From Cardiocondyla obscurior (taxonomy: Eukaryota > Arthropoda > Insecta > Hymenoptera > Formicidae), in assembly GCF_019399895.1 (NCBI RefSeq), contig NC_091873.1, forward strand, positions 876,001 to 940,000: a stretch of DNA of 64,000 bases, given 5' to 3'. The notes under the pieces were generated by a model that was not told where the DNA came from, did no database searches, and was given only the letters and a program-made list of their open reading frames with translations. This document shows, one piece after another, positions 46,601 through 58,396 of the stretch. Each line of letters opens with the position of its first letter. Position 1 is the first letter of the stretch. The position numbers and the translations under genes are program-made.

Positions 46601-48126
46601 CGTTTGTTTGTGACGCCCCGATGAAAAATGTACACGCCACGAGCCATTTATCTTTTTTAGCATCGTATCAGCGTGATTATTATCTGTTCCATCTATTTAA
46701 ACGCGTGTCACTTTTTTATGCGGCGGGGGCATTTCGCGGATATGAATAAAGGCCGACGGGCCGCCAAGCACACCCGGAAAATAGCTGTGAACGAAGGTGC
46801 GAGATAAGATAGCGCGCTCGTGCAATTACGTCGGAGGGAAAAAAAAAAAAAAAAAAGAAAAAGGAATCGAAAATGCGCGCGGAACATTTTCAAACGGCCT
46901 TGCGAGCGGGATGGATTATAAATTCAAAAGTTGTAAAAGCTTCGCACTTTTGATCGGAGCATTAACTGTATATGCATTAACGGCAACTTATTTATTATTT
47001 CATCGGGCTTTAAGGGACCGTGCGACCGCCATCTTCGCGTCTCGCGACCCAGTTTTTATTTAAAAAATGCCCATAACTTGGTAAATATCGACTCTAACAG
47101 TTTTCAATTTCATGACTTTGTCAGTTTTCCGCTTTTCAATATGCATTTATGAAATACGTATTGGGTTCCATTTTGTGCACAAAAGCCATATAGAGTTCCA
47201 TTCGGCGCCGGACATGCTGAGTGTGCACGGCAAACGAAGCTACCAGCGGAATTAAGGGACCCATTGTAGCCCCGATCAAGGAACGTTCTTCTTCTCCGTT
47301 AATCAATCTTTCGGCGATGTATCGCGCAACGAAATAATAATGCAATGTACAAAAAAAAACGGCGGAAATCGTTAAGCACGAGCTTCGTTCAACCACTTCC
47401 TTTCCCAGGTATTTTTACGGAAAACCGACCGCAACATCTTTTCGCTTTTTTATTATTCAATTTTCTCCCCTTCCTTTTCTCTCTCTCTCTCTTTTTTTTT
47501 TTAATAACAATCAAAATAAAATATATTTTTCGCAAAAACACACGCGTACTCACATGTACACTTCTTTTTGCAATCTACTCGGTATTTTTTTTTTTTTTTT
47601 TTTCTATCGCATTTTCGCATTTCGTTAGAGAGCAAGAGAGAAAGAGAAAGAAAGAAAGAAAGAGAAAAATGAAATAATAAAACGGCCGTTTTGCACCCCA
47701 AAAATGAAATTTTTCAACTGCATTCCGCCCTTAACTTATGAATATCGATGTTTCCCCGACGGGAATATCGAGGTACTGATAGTTTTCAAGTAATTAGCGA
47801 TCGGAGAACTCTTCGCTTGAAATTAAATTAACCACGCGCCAATTTCAGGAGTAAAATTTTATTTAATTACAACTTGACAAATCGAAAAATACTGTCGCCG
47901 TTAATTCAAACGCTACTTTAATAACGCTACTTTAGTAGCCGATAATTTCGGGACACGTCGCTTACGCGGGTCAGGAAAGTGGTTAATCTCGATCGTTCGT
48001 GCCGTACGTACCTAGGTCATCGTCCTTATCCCAGTTGCCGCTGGCGTTCACGTAGACAACCACGGCGAATATGTAGCCGCTAATCACGAGCCTCACCGCT
48101 ATCTCGGCCAACGTCCCGAGTGCCAT
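33926..48126 (-). CDS. Sidestep-family immunoglobulin axon-guidance receptor
   Basis: Fourteen exons: 48126-48012, 45277-45145, 45038-44830, 44368-44258, 43473-43270, 41771-41626, 41503-41353, 39926-39796, 38959-38800, 38039-37743, 37096-36776, 35720-35388, 34756-34647, 34066-33926. They sum to 2562 nt, 853 residues plus stop, with every junction in phase. The ATG at 48126 gives a short n-region and a hydrophobic signal core; in-frame ATGs at 48195 and 48183 are alternatives. The first V-type Ig domain has the family pattern LGRTATLPCDIEP, then VLWFRDYAVKPIY and FDVRGRAFNKALNWSD. Four further Ig domains follow (ending near 37743), then an Fn3-like unit (exon 11) and one membrane segment (LPLILLLVGCLLAFGATVIS) in exon 12. 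The cytoplasmic tail ends PGPESCV, a PDZ-ligand-like end. Sidestep proteins are adhesion receptors for Beat ligands in motor axon guidance. Insects have several paralogs; which one this is remains open. Confidence 0.9.
35346..35351 (-). terminator. Possible intronic poly(A) signal in the sidestep-like gene
   Basis: If the donor after exon 12 (at 35387) is not used, the frame reads on 12 more residues to a TAA at 35349-35347. That stop is embedded in AATAAA (35351-35346), followed by an A tract on this strand. This would yield a transcript with a truncated cytoplasmic tail. Seen in sequence; use is inferred, and the A tract could equally be a chance homopolymer. Confidence 0.3.
40225..40713 (+). 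promoter_or_regulatory. Promoter-like CpG-rich leader inside a sidestep intron, opposite strand
   Basis: Within the intron between sidestep exons 7 and 8, a TCAGTC initiator (A at 40232) is followed at +27 by GGACGT, a downstream-promoter-element-like word one base early. After that come about 480 bp of CpG-rich sequence with two tiny ATG frames (40445 and 40562). They read as upstream ORFs rather than a gene. A donor GTGAGC starts at 40714. No downstream coding exon on this strand was found, so a non-coding or antisense transcript is the best reading. Confidence 0.25.
40949..40979. repeat. (GGAA)n microsatellite
   Basis: More than seven uninterrupted GGAA units lie downstream of the promoter-like segment in the same sidestep intron. 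GGAA arrays are also ETS-type binding cores; whether that matters here is unknown. Confidence 0.85.
42686..43181. mobile_element. Fold-back / MITE-like element in a sidestep intron
   Basis: The outer arms are ACCCGAGTGGAAATT at 42686-42700 and its exact complement at 43167-43181. A second nested inverted pair lies inside: 42916-42950 pairs with 43083-43116 (shared core CTTACGCAACGCTCG). The interior also alternates CTAGCTA-type words near both ends. No open frame for a transposase and no clear target duplication was found. It is best read as a non-autonomous element with long palindromic arms; the family is not identified. Confidence 0.6.
45278..48011 (-). other. Large first coding intron of the sidestep-like gene
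   Basis: Begins GTACGT on the minus strand and ends TTTTCCAG. It contains several homopolymer and TC-rich tracts (46839-46856, 47481-47502, 47586-47603) and a possible decayed repeat at 47008-47790. No coding exon is supported. Confidence 0.55.
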
Positions 48127-50285
48127 TCCACGAAGGGGCTGCGACACCTTCGCCGGGCACTTGGGCGGCACGCTCAAATCCATCGTCCCCTGCATAATAC
48201 CACCCCGCGGGTACGGCACCCCCTTATTGTCATTCCACACCGGAAAGTACCTGCCCTCCGTCGGCCTGTTTCTTGCTCCGTGTGCAGGACGACGAGCACG
48301 CAGGACACCGACTCACCGACTCGAGCGTAGATCCTTCAGGCCCGAACACCCGCCCTCGAGGCGCATCAAAGTACTAGCGAATCCTTTGCTGCGCCTTTCT
48401 CTTCGTTGTACTGTATCACTGCTAAATCAAGGGACAAAAAAGATCGCCGGACCATCCTTGTTATTTTATACATTTATTTTAGAACGTTGTTTAATTTAAA
48501 AGAATATGAAAGGATAATACGTAAGCCTGAAAATTTGGTAAGATACATTCGTGCGACTATTAAAATCGATAAAGTTGATAATAAAAAGTGCAAGTAATCA
48601 TGCTCGCGGAAAAGTAAGAAATAACACGGTCTTTTGCTTAATATTTTTAGACAACTTTCTCGCTCGCTTTACCGTCGCTATTTTTAGTCTTTCCCGATCG
48701 ATCCGTCGCCAAAATATACGTTTTTTTTTTTTTTTTTTCTTTATTGCGTTGCGAGATCGCGCTTAACAGTGGTTGGCCGGGCGTTTTCACGTGGTTCCCG
48801 CGGTTTCGATTACCGTTTCTTAGTTTTATTATCGTTAAAAGTGTTCAATTGCTCTCTGGTTATAGCTGCCGTATTGCCATTATTTTTCTTAAGCCCGTCA
48901 AGCTCCTCTCGAGATTCTCGACGGTAACGCGGACTCGTCACGCAGTTCCCCCCCTTATGTATATCGTTCTTTCCCGATCACGCAAATTCTCCCATTGTTC
49001 CCCGTCGTGATTTGTTAACGTTATCGTTGTCGATCACGTTCTGGCATTCGTCACTCGCCCAGGAAGATGCATGGAAGCCCAGATTACTCACCGTTCAAAT
49101 TGACGCCTGTCGCCGGCTCAAATAAAGATGGACATGCGAAAACATCCGCTCGGCATCCGGAATTCCGTCGATATTTCCCCGTCGCTCTTTCTCTCTCTCT
49201 CTCTTTCTCTCTTGCTGCCGTTATAAATTATTCCGCGACGCGACGTTAATCCGTTATTATCGTACCGCGACTAAAAACGCGTCGTAACACTCTCGGCAAG
49301 TTATGCACAATTTTTATGAAGACAGGTCGCGTCGTGAGAGATCTTTTTAAGCAAATGAGTTCCTTCCAGTGGTGTAGCCTGAGCCCGGTCTGCCGCTCCG
49401 CCTGATCAAGCGCCGACCCTCTTCCACTGGCTGCACACGATTCTAATTTCGATCCACTCTACTTATTCCTTCTCCTTCCGAATTCATTCGCGTTATTGTC
49501 GCGCACCTTGCCCCCCCTCTCCCCCTCCGTTTTACCCTGCGTCTGGAAAGTTCCTCGGATGTAGCGAAAGGATTAGTCGAGCAACTTTGTCCCTCGAGTC
49601 GAGAGGGGGACAGTCGTTAATCACTTGATTAATCGTTGCACTCGTTACACTTCGACACGTATCTTATCGACGGAAACCGGTCGGAGAGATCCACAGGTCG
49701 GCGCTGGGAATATCTTCTTGCTATCGGAAAGGGCGGTGTTACGTGTTAATTCATTTTAACAAGCTTGTCGGCTTTAATAGAGAGATGCCGCGGTGTTTCA
49801 ACGCGCGACGCTATTCGAGGCATCGCCCGGCTAGAATCGATGGATTTATGTCTAAGTTACTTGGTTGGAGTTATATTTAGTCAGTTCTATTAACAGCCGG
49901 AACTTCTTAGCACTTGCAAAACAATCCGCTGTCTCGAGAGAATCTAATTCCCTCTTTCTCTCACTCGCTCTCTCTCTCTATCTCCCTCTCTCTCTCTCTC
50001 TATCTCCGTTCCGTCGATTAATCAAAGACGAGTCTTATTGTCATTCCGTCCAAGATCAGACAGCCACTTCCTCCACCTCGCCGCCGAGAAGGCGAGGGGG
50101 CGAAAGGCAGGCAAGGGAGCAGGACAGGCCCGGCGGGGGATGCTTCGCGGTCTGATCGTCTCGCGAGCGTTCGAGAGGAGTGATTTCACCGCGACGGTAT
50201 TCTCCAACGATTTTCCACCCCTAAAGGCCTCCCACTCTCCTCTTTCTCGCTCTCCGTTTCTCTCTCTCTGTTTTACCCCCTCGTG

Positions 50286-50326
<41 letters not shown>

Positions 50327-51900
50327 CTCGAAGGTAGACGGCCTCCTCCCACAGCCAACCCCGCGGCGATGTCCTCCGGCGAGGATCCTCTCGAGGTGGC
50401 GGGCGCAGCGGAAAGGAAAGGGGGAGGATGACACGCTCTCTCCGAGCAGTGCAAGGATCTCGACGAGTCCTTCGGCAGCCTTCCTTAATGTTTCTTAATT
50501 ACCCGCGTTCATTAATCACCGGGTCTTTTGATGTCCGCTGAATGCCTTCTTTTGCCGGGCGATTCCGCGAGAGGCAGGCTCGCCTGAAGCACCCGAGGCA
50601 CGCCAAAGCACTCGAGCGGAAGGCCGCGGGGCTCGCACCTGAAATGGCGCAACGCGTCCTGACGAAGCACCGCCTTTCTCCGCAGGGATTATCGTCCTTC
50701 TGGGGCTGCCACCCTTCCGGGAGCTTACTTCCGCCGTTAGGCGATTCGACAATGGCGATGACAGATCGGTCGATCCGCTGCACGAGGCGTGCACTTCGAC
50801 ACACGCACGATACTTCCGTTGTTATTCTACTGGTCCTCAATTTCCGCCGTGATCGATCATCCCCGCGTATTGCTTTCGCGGACTTCCTCTCACCGCGGGG
50901 AAAGGCCCTTTAAAAATAGAAGGTGTATAGGAATAGGGCGCTATATCGGCCTTGTGAAAAATACGGCAGTGTAAAAAACACGTAGAAAACGGCAAAGTGC
51001 TCCGAAAACCAAGCGAGACTTCGCACTCGAGTTAATCGAGTCTATTTTTTGACAGCGGTGAACGCACCGTTTTTCATCGACGCCGATTGTTCTGCTTCTT
51101 GACAGGGCGAAAATTTCACCGTGCGGCAGTTACAGATGATCATACATGGCCCGTTTTCCGTGTCTGTGTCCGTTTGCTTCTCCACTCTCGCAGAAACTCC
51201 CCCTCAAAGATTCAAAGGGTAATTCGAAATCAGTTTCATTCACCTCTCCAGGCCCTTTCACGTTTCGCCTATCGACAGTCGTGAGTGATGGCTTAGCTAT
51301 TTGATTTTTTTTTTTTTTTTTTTCCGCGACTGACGCCAACTATCGCACACGAGGACGATCGTTTGAGAGCGTTCCGCACGAATTCCGGGCTGAATCTCCG
51401 TGATATGCTTTCTGGATTATGGAAATGGAAGTACCGATCACACGCGCACTTCGGGCGAGCCGTTCGTCTCGTTTCCCGCAGCCGGCACGATGCTGGATTC
51501 CAACACTCCCATCGGCGCTTGTCGTTTCCCACGCTCCTCTCAGCGACACCTCGCACAGGGAAAATCGGGAAATCCTTCGATAACGATAGCGGTTCCCCGG
51601 TTATGGGCTCGTGGCGTCGGCGGCGGCAGGTCGACGACACCGGCTGAATTTCCCACGAAATATCTCTCTTTGGGGCGCGAGGCGCGGCGGCTTCCAGCCG
51701 GTGTAGGGCCGCGCGGTTCTCGTTCCCACGATCCTCTCCCTTCGCACTCTCGGTCGAGACTCGTCTCTTCCGCGACGCGTGCTGTCGCGTGCGACGCGCT
51801 GCACGCTTCCTCGTCGCGCGGACACGCCGCTATAACCGCCGCCGAGGGAGGAGGACGACGACGACGCGCGCGAGACGGGGCGCCGATCGATTCGCGAGTC
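48127..51900. other. 5' flank of the sidestep-like gene, no defined gene
   Basis: The sequence is CpG-rich, with TC microsatellites (49187-49204, 49969-50002, 50291-50323). A minus-strand donor-like GTGAGT at about 48314 and an acceptor-like GGGCAG ending at about 48251 could delimit a small intron in the sidestep leader. Open frames here overlap on both strands and look compositional. Confidence 0.4.
50291..50323. repeat. (TC)16 microsatellite
   Basis: An uninterrupted TC run of about 32 bp lies in a generally pyrimidine-rich stretch from 50230 to 50325. Confidence 0.9.
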
Positions 51901-51937
51901 AGTCCGATCCGGCCGCCTCGCGTTTCGACGCGTTTCG

Positions 51938-52180
51938 ATGCCCGCGCGATGTACAACCCCCTACGAGGAGATGGTAGAGGCGCCGGTGGTGGAGAACGTG
52001 CGCAGGGCTGTCCGCGCGTGGGGTGCGCCACAGGGTGTCCCGGAATTGCACTCTGTATGCGCCCTTATCTTACACCCACGGGATGCAGCTCGAGCTTTGC
52101 TCCGACGAGGGATGATCCGTCGGCGTCTTCGCGTTTTACCGCTCGACGCCCCGTTAGCCGCTACTTCGAGGTCCCGATAA
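51938..52180 (+). CDS. Weak candidate exon or small ORF, 80 residues
   Basis: The frame starts 37 bp after a TCAGTC initiator word (A at 51901). It has GC-rich third positions and an amphipathic stretch (EEMVEAPVVENVRRAVRAW), unlike the Arg/Pro/Ser-only output of the overlapping frames. No domain is recognised. The start context is poor (T at -3). Because this CpG-rich island is open in several frames, the frame may be chance, or the leader of an undetected gene. Kept as a low-confidence entry. Confidence 0.2.
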   Translation: MPARCTTPYEEMVEAPVVENVRRAVRAWGAPQGVPELHSVCALILHPRDAARALLRRGMIRRRLRVLPLDAPLAATSRSR

Positions 52181-52699
52181 CAATTCCCGGTGAAGCACAT
52201 AACTGACGGCGTTATGAATTAATTGCTCGCAAAGTTATAAAGGCTAACTGACTGGTGTTTGAAAGAAAAACCGCGCGATATACAATTGACGCTGTATTTT
52301 TAGAGCGCGTTTCAATTACACGCTTTTCGACAGCGGTTAAATATTAACATCAAGAGCTATTCGAGAAGCTCAGTATTTTGCTCGAGCGAGAACAATGTGG
52401 AAAAGATTCAAATTTATGTTTTATATAGGATTAAAAGAAAATGTAACGATTTTATTAATATTTTATCTTATTTGTAACTCTTTGTTTTTTTCTTTTTTTT
52501 TTTTTTGTACCAAGGTGTAAGGAAGTTAAAACACCAGAACGATTGAGGTTCCCAAAGCTCTCGGCTACAGACTTTCCTGACGACTGGCTATATTTATTGC
52601 GAGTGCGACTGCGCGAGCGGTGCATTCACGCCGTCGCCAGGATCGGAGGAAAGTATTCATGAGAAAACAAATTGGAGGCACCGGGATCTAGCTAGTATA

Positions 52700-53214
52700 C
52701 GGGGTGTTTCATAAAGTTTACATCAAACTTGAAGAGCGCGCCCCCGGCAAATTTGAGATCAACTTTTCTCTCGACAGGAAGTTAAGCGGTAGCCGAGTTA
52801 CGAGCTGACTCAGCCTTGAAAATTCAAGTATAGATTGCGTAAACTGACGGATAACGACGATTTTTGCCATTCACGCGAATCCGAAATAATTTTAACGCAC
52901 AGTTTCGGTTACAGAAATAGCTTAACCGCGAAAGTTGCGGGGGTTGGTTCCTGGATAAGGCCGAGCTTCCGGCTCAAGTAAGAAGTCAATTAGCAAATGT
53001 CTCGAAATTAATTAGAAATTAATTATTAAATGACTTTCGGAAGTCGGACGGAAAGCCGCGCACAAGATCTACCGCAAGGAGATGCGCAAAACGTTTCGGC
53101 TAACTTTGGCGAACGCGAACTCTCTTTCGAGCGGACGTTTCCAGAGCCGGGAGAAATAAACGGTTATCGCGCAATTCCGTATTACGTATCCCGCTATTGA
53201 TAGGACACACCCTG
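52700..53214. mobile_element. MITE-like element with TA target duplication
   Basis: The left end CGGGGTGTTTCATAAA and the inverted right end CAGGGTGTGTCCTATCAA match at about 12 of the first 14 positions. Each end is flanked by TA (52698-52699 and 53215-53216), the target duplication of Tc1/mariner-type elements. The 515-bp interior has no transposase frame, so it is a non-autonomous copy. The GGGTGTNTCNTA terminal pattern is a recurring type in insect genomes (from general knowledge; no library search was run). Confidence 0.6.
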
Positions 53215-56200
53215 TATTTAGTGGTTTCGCGTAAAGTGACCGGACCATCTGTCTTAGGTAGCCAAGGGGGTGAAAGGGCGAGACGTCAGCGAAGATAACA
53301 CGACGAAAGAGTCTTCGGTTCGGAAAGGAGGGGAAAAAAAAAAATAACGAGCGAGATCATCTAATGTCCCGGGAGCCAGGGTGGCTTTTTTCCCGTATCC
53401 AATCCAACCCTGCGTAGTAATAGTCTCGCCCTTACCGAGAGCGAAGTCACGATGCTTTAGGGGTGGGTGATAGACACAGGAGCGTATAATGCGACACCTG
53501 CTCGCGCTATTACGAGCCTCGTAGCGTACAAACGAACGGGAAAGAAAAAATTTCTCCTACGGCAATTTGAGTCGCGAGCCACACGTAAACGTGACACCCA
53601 TCCGGCCCATTACGGTTTTTCCGCCGAATGCGGAAATTTCCGTTTTTCCGCCGAACCGCGGAACGACGTCATCCACGAGGAAATTACAGACCGGCAGACT
53701 TGAACGATTTAATTGGCACGTTGGCAATAATGTGTCAATTTCCTATCAAGTTATTCACGCCGTAAAACGAATCCGCGACATTTATACCCGGCATCTCGAA
53801 CGTCTCAACGTCGAGTTGAACAAGCGTCCTCCGCTGAGATTCTAAATAAATATTCGACTAGTTTTTTAGCACGAGAATTATTTGCAATAAACGATCAGTC
53901 ATCTAGTTTCAGAATTAATTTTATTCAGCGAGAAAGGCATTAATCTGCGCTTACATTATTTGTTAAGCGCGTGATTTATTTACGTATATTTGCAGATCGT
54001 TCTAAATTTGCGTTTCTTTTGCTCTTGTAATATAATTAATTGAATTTCGACATGTGTACAAGAATACATCCGATAAAATCTTTAACGATAGATCAATGAT
54101 ACATACCTGTTTTCGAGTGCCCTTCTTAATAATAATGCATTTTTTTTTTTTTTTTTTGCACAGCGGTAAATGTTAATGCGCGAGTTCCTTTCGCCATCTG
54201 CGCGACCTGAATTTTGATTTAATTCGAACTAAGTTTTGTAATATCGGGCAATTACGGGGAAAAGCTTTCCTGTAACCTAAAAGGGAGATTATATATGAAC
54301 AGCAGTTACCCCTTCGCGGCGCAATATATTTATATTATATTACCCCTGAAAATTGAGTAATATATTAAGCCCGGCGTCAAGTAATTAATTCACATTTTCA
54401 GGTATTAAATCAATATTCATTACAAGTTAAATATCATTAAATTAATGTCATTAAAAATCGAATTTCAAAGTCGCTATTTGACGTTCCCTTTCGCTCGAAA
54501 TAACAGAAATTTAGATTACGGAAATAGCTAAATAAATTAAACAAGTCGACTAATTAATTGTTGGACCAAATGCTATTATATTTGAGGCCGATATAGAGAT
54601 ATCGGAGATTGTTCCGGGAGAGGAAACCGTTTACCGAGTTTTGAGGGGGTAAGAAAGCGTGACACGAAGGTTTGCGACTTTCTTTGTAAAGCTATGTCGC
54701 CGGCAGACGATGCTAAGGGTGGAATCAAGCAGGGGTGGCTCAATATTCGGCTATCGGGGCAGTCCTTCAAACTATTGGGTGGCGCTTACAGCTTGTATCG
54801 ATAACGTCATTAGTTTACATTATGTCCTACTTGAGAGATATTTGAATACGGAGGAGGGGTTGAAAAGAGACACATCCAAAAGGCGCGGGATATTTTTATG
54901 ACACACTTAAAAACTTATGGCACTCGAGCCCTCGATCCCGAAATGTCCAAACTATATCGCTCTCTCCTCAGAATTTATTAAAATAGCTGCGTGTATAATT
55001 AAATCAAAAATTAATTAAGTATTTTAGAATTTTTAATTTTTCTTGGAAGCAGGTGATAATATTCTGAGGACGACAGTACTTTTTCTTTCCAGACAATTTG
55101 TCTGCGTCGTCAAAAATCAAAATACGCATCTTTCACCGTGTAAAGGTAAATGATGGAAAATTGTTGAAATCGCTCTCCTTGCACAGGCTGTGTCCATTTG
55201 CCGCGTGAAATATTCAACAAGCGAATGTGCACCGTAACGAAAATGATTAATATTAACTAATTGCGTCAATATTTATCTCGTATTAAATGCCGTTAATAAT
55301 ATTAGCCTCGTGATTGTTCTGTGAAAATCCGCGTCGTATGCAGCTCGACATCGAGGGCTTCTTAATCTCCCGGCATGGAAATCGGCATTGAAAATTCCCG
55401 CAATCAGTCGATTGAAATAAAACTCGGACAGGTGTTTTCACTCCCTTCCCCCCTTGGAATTTATTAACCCGTAATCGGCTCGGGGAACGAGTAAACGTGG
55501 AATTATATTCGCTATTATCTACCCCGGCGCCGGGTGACGAAGTCGCCGGTCGAATTGACTTGTTACTCCACTTTGACAGCTCCTACGGCGTTCGACGTTT
55601 CGGTATGCATAACGATGCCGCGCGTGTCACCCGAAAAGCGTGGACTAGCGTGCGTGTGTGCGTACGTGCGCGTCAGATTCGAAACGCGGCGCCTTTGGGC
55701 GTTTCCGCAGGGCGATCGTTAACGCCACCGCCACCCGCATCCGAAAGTGTCGAGCGCAGGGGCCGATCTTTTCGAAACTGTCGCTCTGTTGTCGAACATA
55801 AACTATCGAAAGCGCGGAGGGGAAAAAAAAAAAGCCAGAGGAAGGAAGAAATGGAGAAAGAATGCCGGAATAATTACGCGATGCAGATAAATTAAACGGC
55901 GATTGCGTTTGCACAAATTAACGTTGTTAAATGGCGGGGAATCTCTGTCGATTCGCGCCGTGCAAAAACGACCCGCGCCATCGACGTGCAACCGTAAAAA
56001 TGTAACTAATTTAATTGTTCCGCGCAATAATCGACGTTTTATTACACTCGAATATAATAATGCCGAGAGGATAGTAATTCCCGTTCCTTCCTTTCGCCCT
56101 TTCGCACGGATAAAATAAAACGCATTCAAATCGAACGCGGATCGAGTGAGGCGAGGACAAAACAGGTCAAAATAAAATAAATTAAAATAAAATGGCGATG

Positions 56201-58346
56201 AGCGCCGAAATGAAACGGAATTAGGCAGAATGGAGGAGGAGGAGGAGGATAGGCCGCGGGACGGGATGGGACCGAATTAAACGAAGTTAAATTAAATTAT
56301 ACGGCGCGGAATAAAATGGAATATGATAAGGTAAAAATAGAAAAGGGTGGAACGGGGGTGGGCCGACGTGAACGTCAAATAGAAAGGAATCGACGACCGC
56401 GGGCGAATTCGGCAGATGACGGAAAAGTGCGGTTCTTTGCTCGCTGCGAACGGGAACGCGCGGCCCTTGGCACGTTTCTTTTCGCAAAATTACGGCACCG
56501 GATCGATCGCGTGCCGCCTCTACCCGCGTATAATGATGCGCATTGTGCTGATCTCTTTTTCATGCGACACACAGGTCGCGGGGAGGGGAAGGGTGGGCGG
56601 CGGGAGTCGCGGGGGCGCGAAAGGGGACTGCGGACGCCGATGGACACGCGTGAATGTTTCACGAAGATACGGCCGATCGGCGAAAGGGCGACGTAATTAC
56701 GGGCGGGCCGCAATTTTGCGCCCGCTGCGGATATCCGCACTCGATAGATCGAAATCGCGCGAGGGCAACACGGAAGGCTGGCCCTAGCGACTGGGCCGAT
56801 CGATCGGATTCATCGGCCGCGCTATGCGCCCCAAGACGAGCCCTGTCTGCAACGGCGTTGCGAAAATATTCATGCCCGCCGGCCATTCATGTGTAATTGA
56901 ATTCGAGCATATAAGCGCCGCTCTGCATCCCCCTTTCGCGTTCTCCTTCGGCCACCCGGTTTCCTCCCCCGCTCTTTCTCTCTCCTTCCTTCTTTCTATG
57001 CGGCAATTTATGCCGCAATTTCAGGTCGTCGCGTCGGTGGAAACGCAGGCAGAAGACGGACACGTTAAGCGACAGCTACTTTGATACCGGACAACCGGGT
57101 CTACCGATCTCTTAGTGATGAATCGGCCGCGCGCGCGGTTCCGTAGCGCGATTCTATTATTACCCCGTATTAATGGTCAATCGACTAGCTTGATATATTA
57201 CCTCCGGGCCGCTTCTAAAAGCGGCCGGCTTAATTAAACTCGTCTACGCGTCGTTTCCTCCAAGTTTTCGAAACACAGCCGAACGAGCGAGTTACTCCCA
57301 GCGAAATCAATACCCGATAACGATGCATCAACAGGCGTCTAATAAATGTACGGTAAATATCGCAACGATTAATCTCGCTGTCTAAACATTAATCGCCGTG
57401 AGATCAAAGCGGCCGCGCGCAGGTAACTCGTTTCCAACGTCTCGGACCCACGTCATGTATAGGTCTCCTTCTCTCCGTGCCACTCGTTTATTCCGTGGCT
57501 CGACAAACGGGGATGAAAATGGATTTTTATTTCATCCGGAGCCGAGAAAACGGCCGTGCAGATGGGCGTCTAAGTTTCGGCGCTAAACTCCGAGGCGGAT
57601 GACGGGGCGCGGAATTATGCACAAGGATTTGATGCCTGGATACTCGCCGCCTCGTTCCGCCCGTAATCGACCTTTGCGTGCTCCGAGCGAGCGGCCTTTA
57701 CCCTCGACCCGTTATTTTTAGTGTTTTCACCCTTGCGTACGGGGGAAGGAAGCACGTCTACGTCGCGAAACGCCGTCGTGGGGATATAGGTCGAGAATTT
57801 TTCACCGCCCCGGCGCCTCGTTACGCGTTTAGGCGTAATTAAAAATGCCCGGAGATCCTGCGAGGTGTGCGCCCGCACGTTTATCATTGTTCGCGTTGTT
57901 TTACGAGCCTCTAACGAGACGTCCGCGAGAAGCCGTTTTCACCCCCGCTCCTCCCGGCTCTTTACAATCCCGATAATTACTGCATGACGGCCGTTTCGAT
58001 GAATTCGGGGAGACGCTCGATCACCCTCAAAGGCAGAATCGATCGCGCGAAAATGAGAGAGCTTGCAATCCTTGGAATATTTTGCGCAGTTGCGCCGACC
58101 ACTCATTTTTTTCCCCCATTTTCGACACAGCAGAAATATTTTGAAATTTATTCGCTGTCGCCGACAAAGAGCGATCAGAGGCACCGTCGGAGGTATATTA
58201 TTTGAATAACGCTTGTATTTATTGGTTCGGTATTTTCATAACTCTCTCTCTTTCTCTCTCGTCAATATTTTTAATAAACGGTCAGTGTTATTCGTCCGTA
58301 TTTCTATTAAAAACTGACGTTTTATTATTTAACTCGTCTGCGCGCA

Positions 58347-58354
58347 TAAAAAAA

Positions 58355-58394
<40 letters not shown>

Positions 58395-58396
58395 TT
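58347..58396. repeat. A24 run joined to (TA)n
   Basis: An A homopolymer passes directly into a TA dinucleotide run. Such compound tails can mark the 3' end of an old retroposed element, but the preceding sequence shows no recognisable element. Confidence 0.8.

Noticed and set aside
47136..47396. 86-codon minus-strand frame with membrane-like segments
   Set aside because: No recognisable family, non-ATG-like context, and it lies in an intron with repeat character.
48196..48240. Longer sidestep N-terminus beginning WNDNKGVPY
   Set aside because: The first codon is GTG, not ATG. The downstream ATG at 48126 gives a proper signal peptide.
49361..49440. Hairpin between CCAGTGG and CCACTGG as a microRNA precursor
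   Set aside because: Only seven paired bases with no extension inward; too weak for a pre-miRNA.
51400..52206. 268-codon plus-strand frame and the overlapping 163-codon minus-strand frame
   Set aside because: Arg/Pro/Ser/Ala-rich output in several frames at once is expected from CpG-rich DNA lacking stops; no domain or splice logic.
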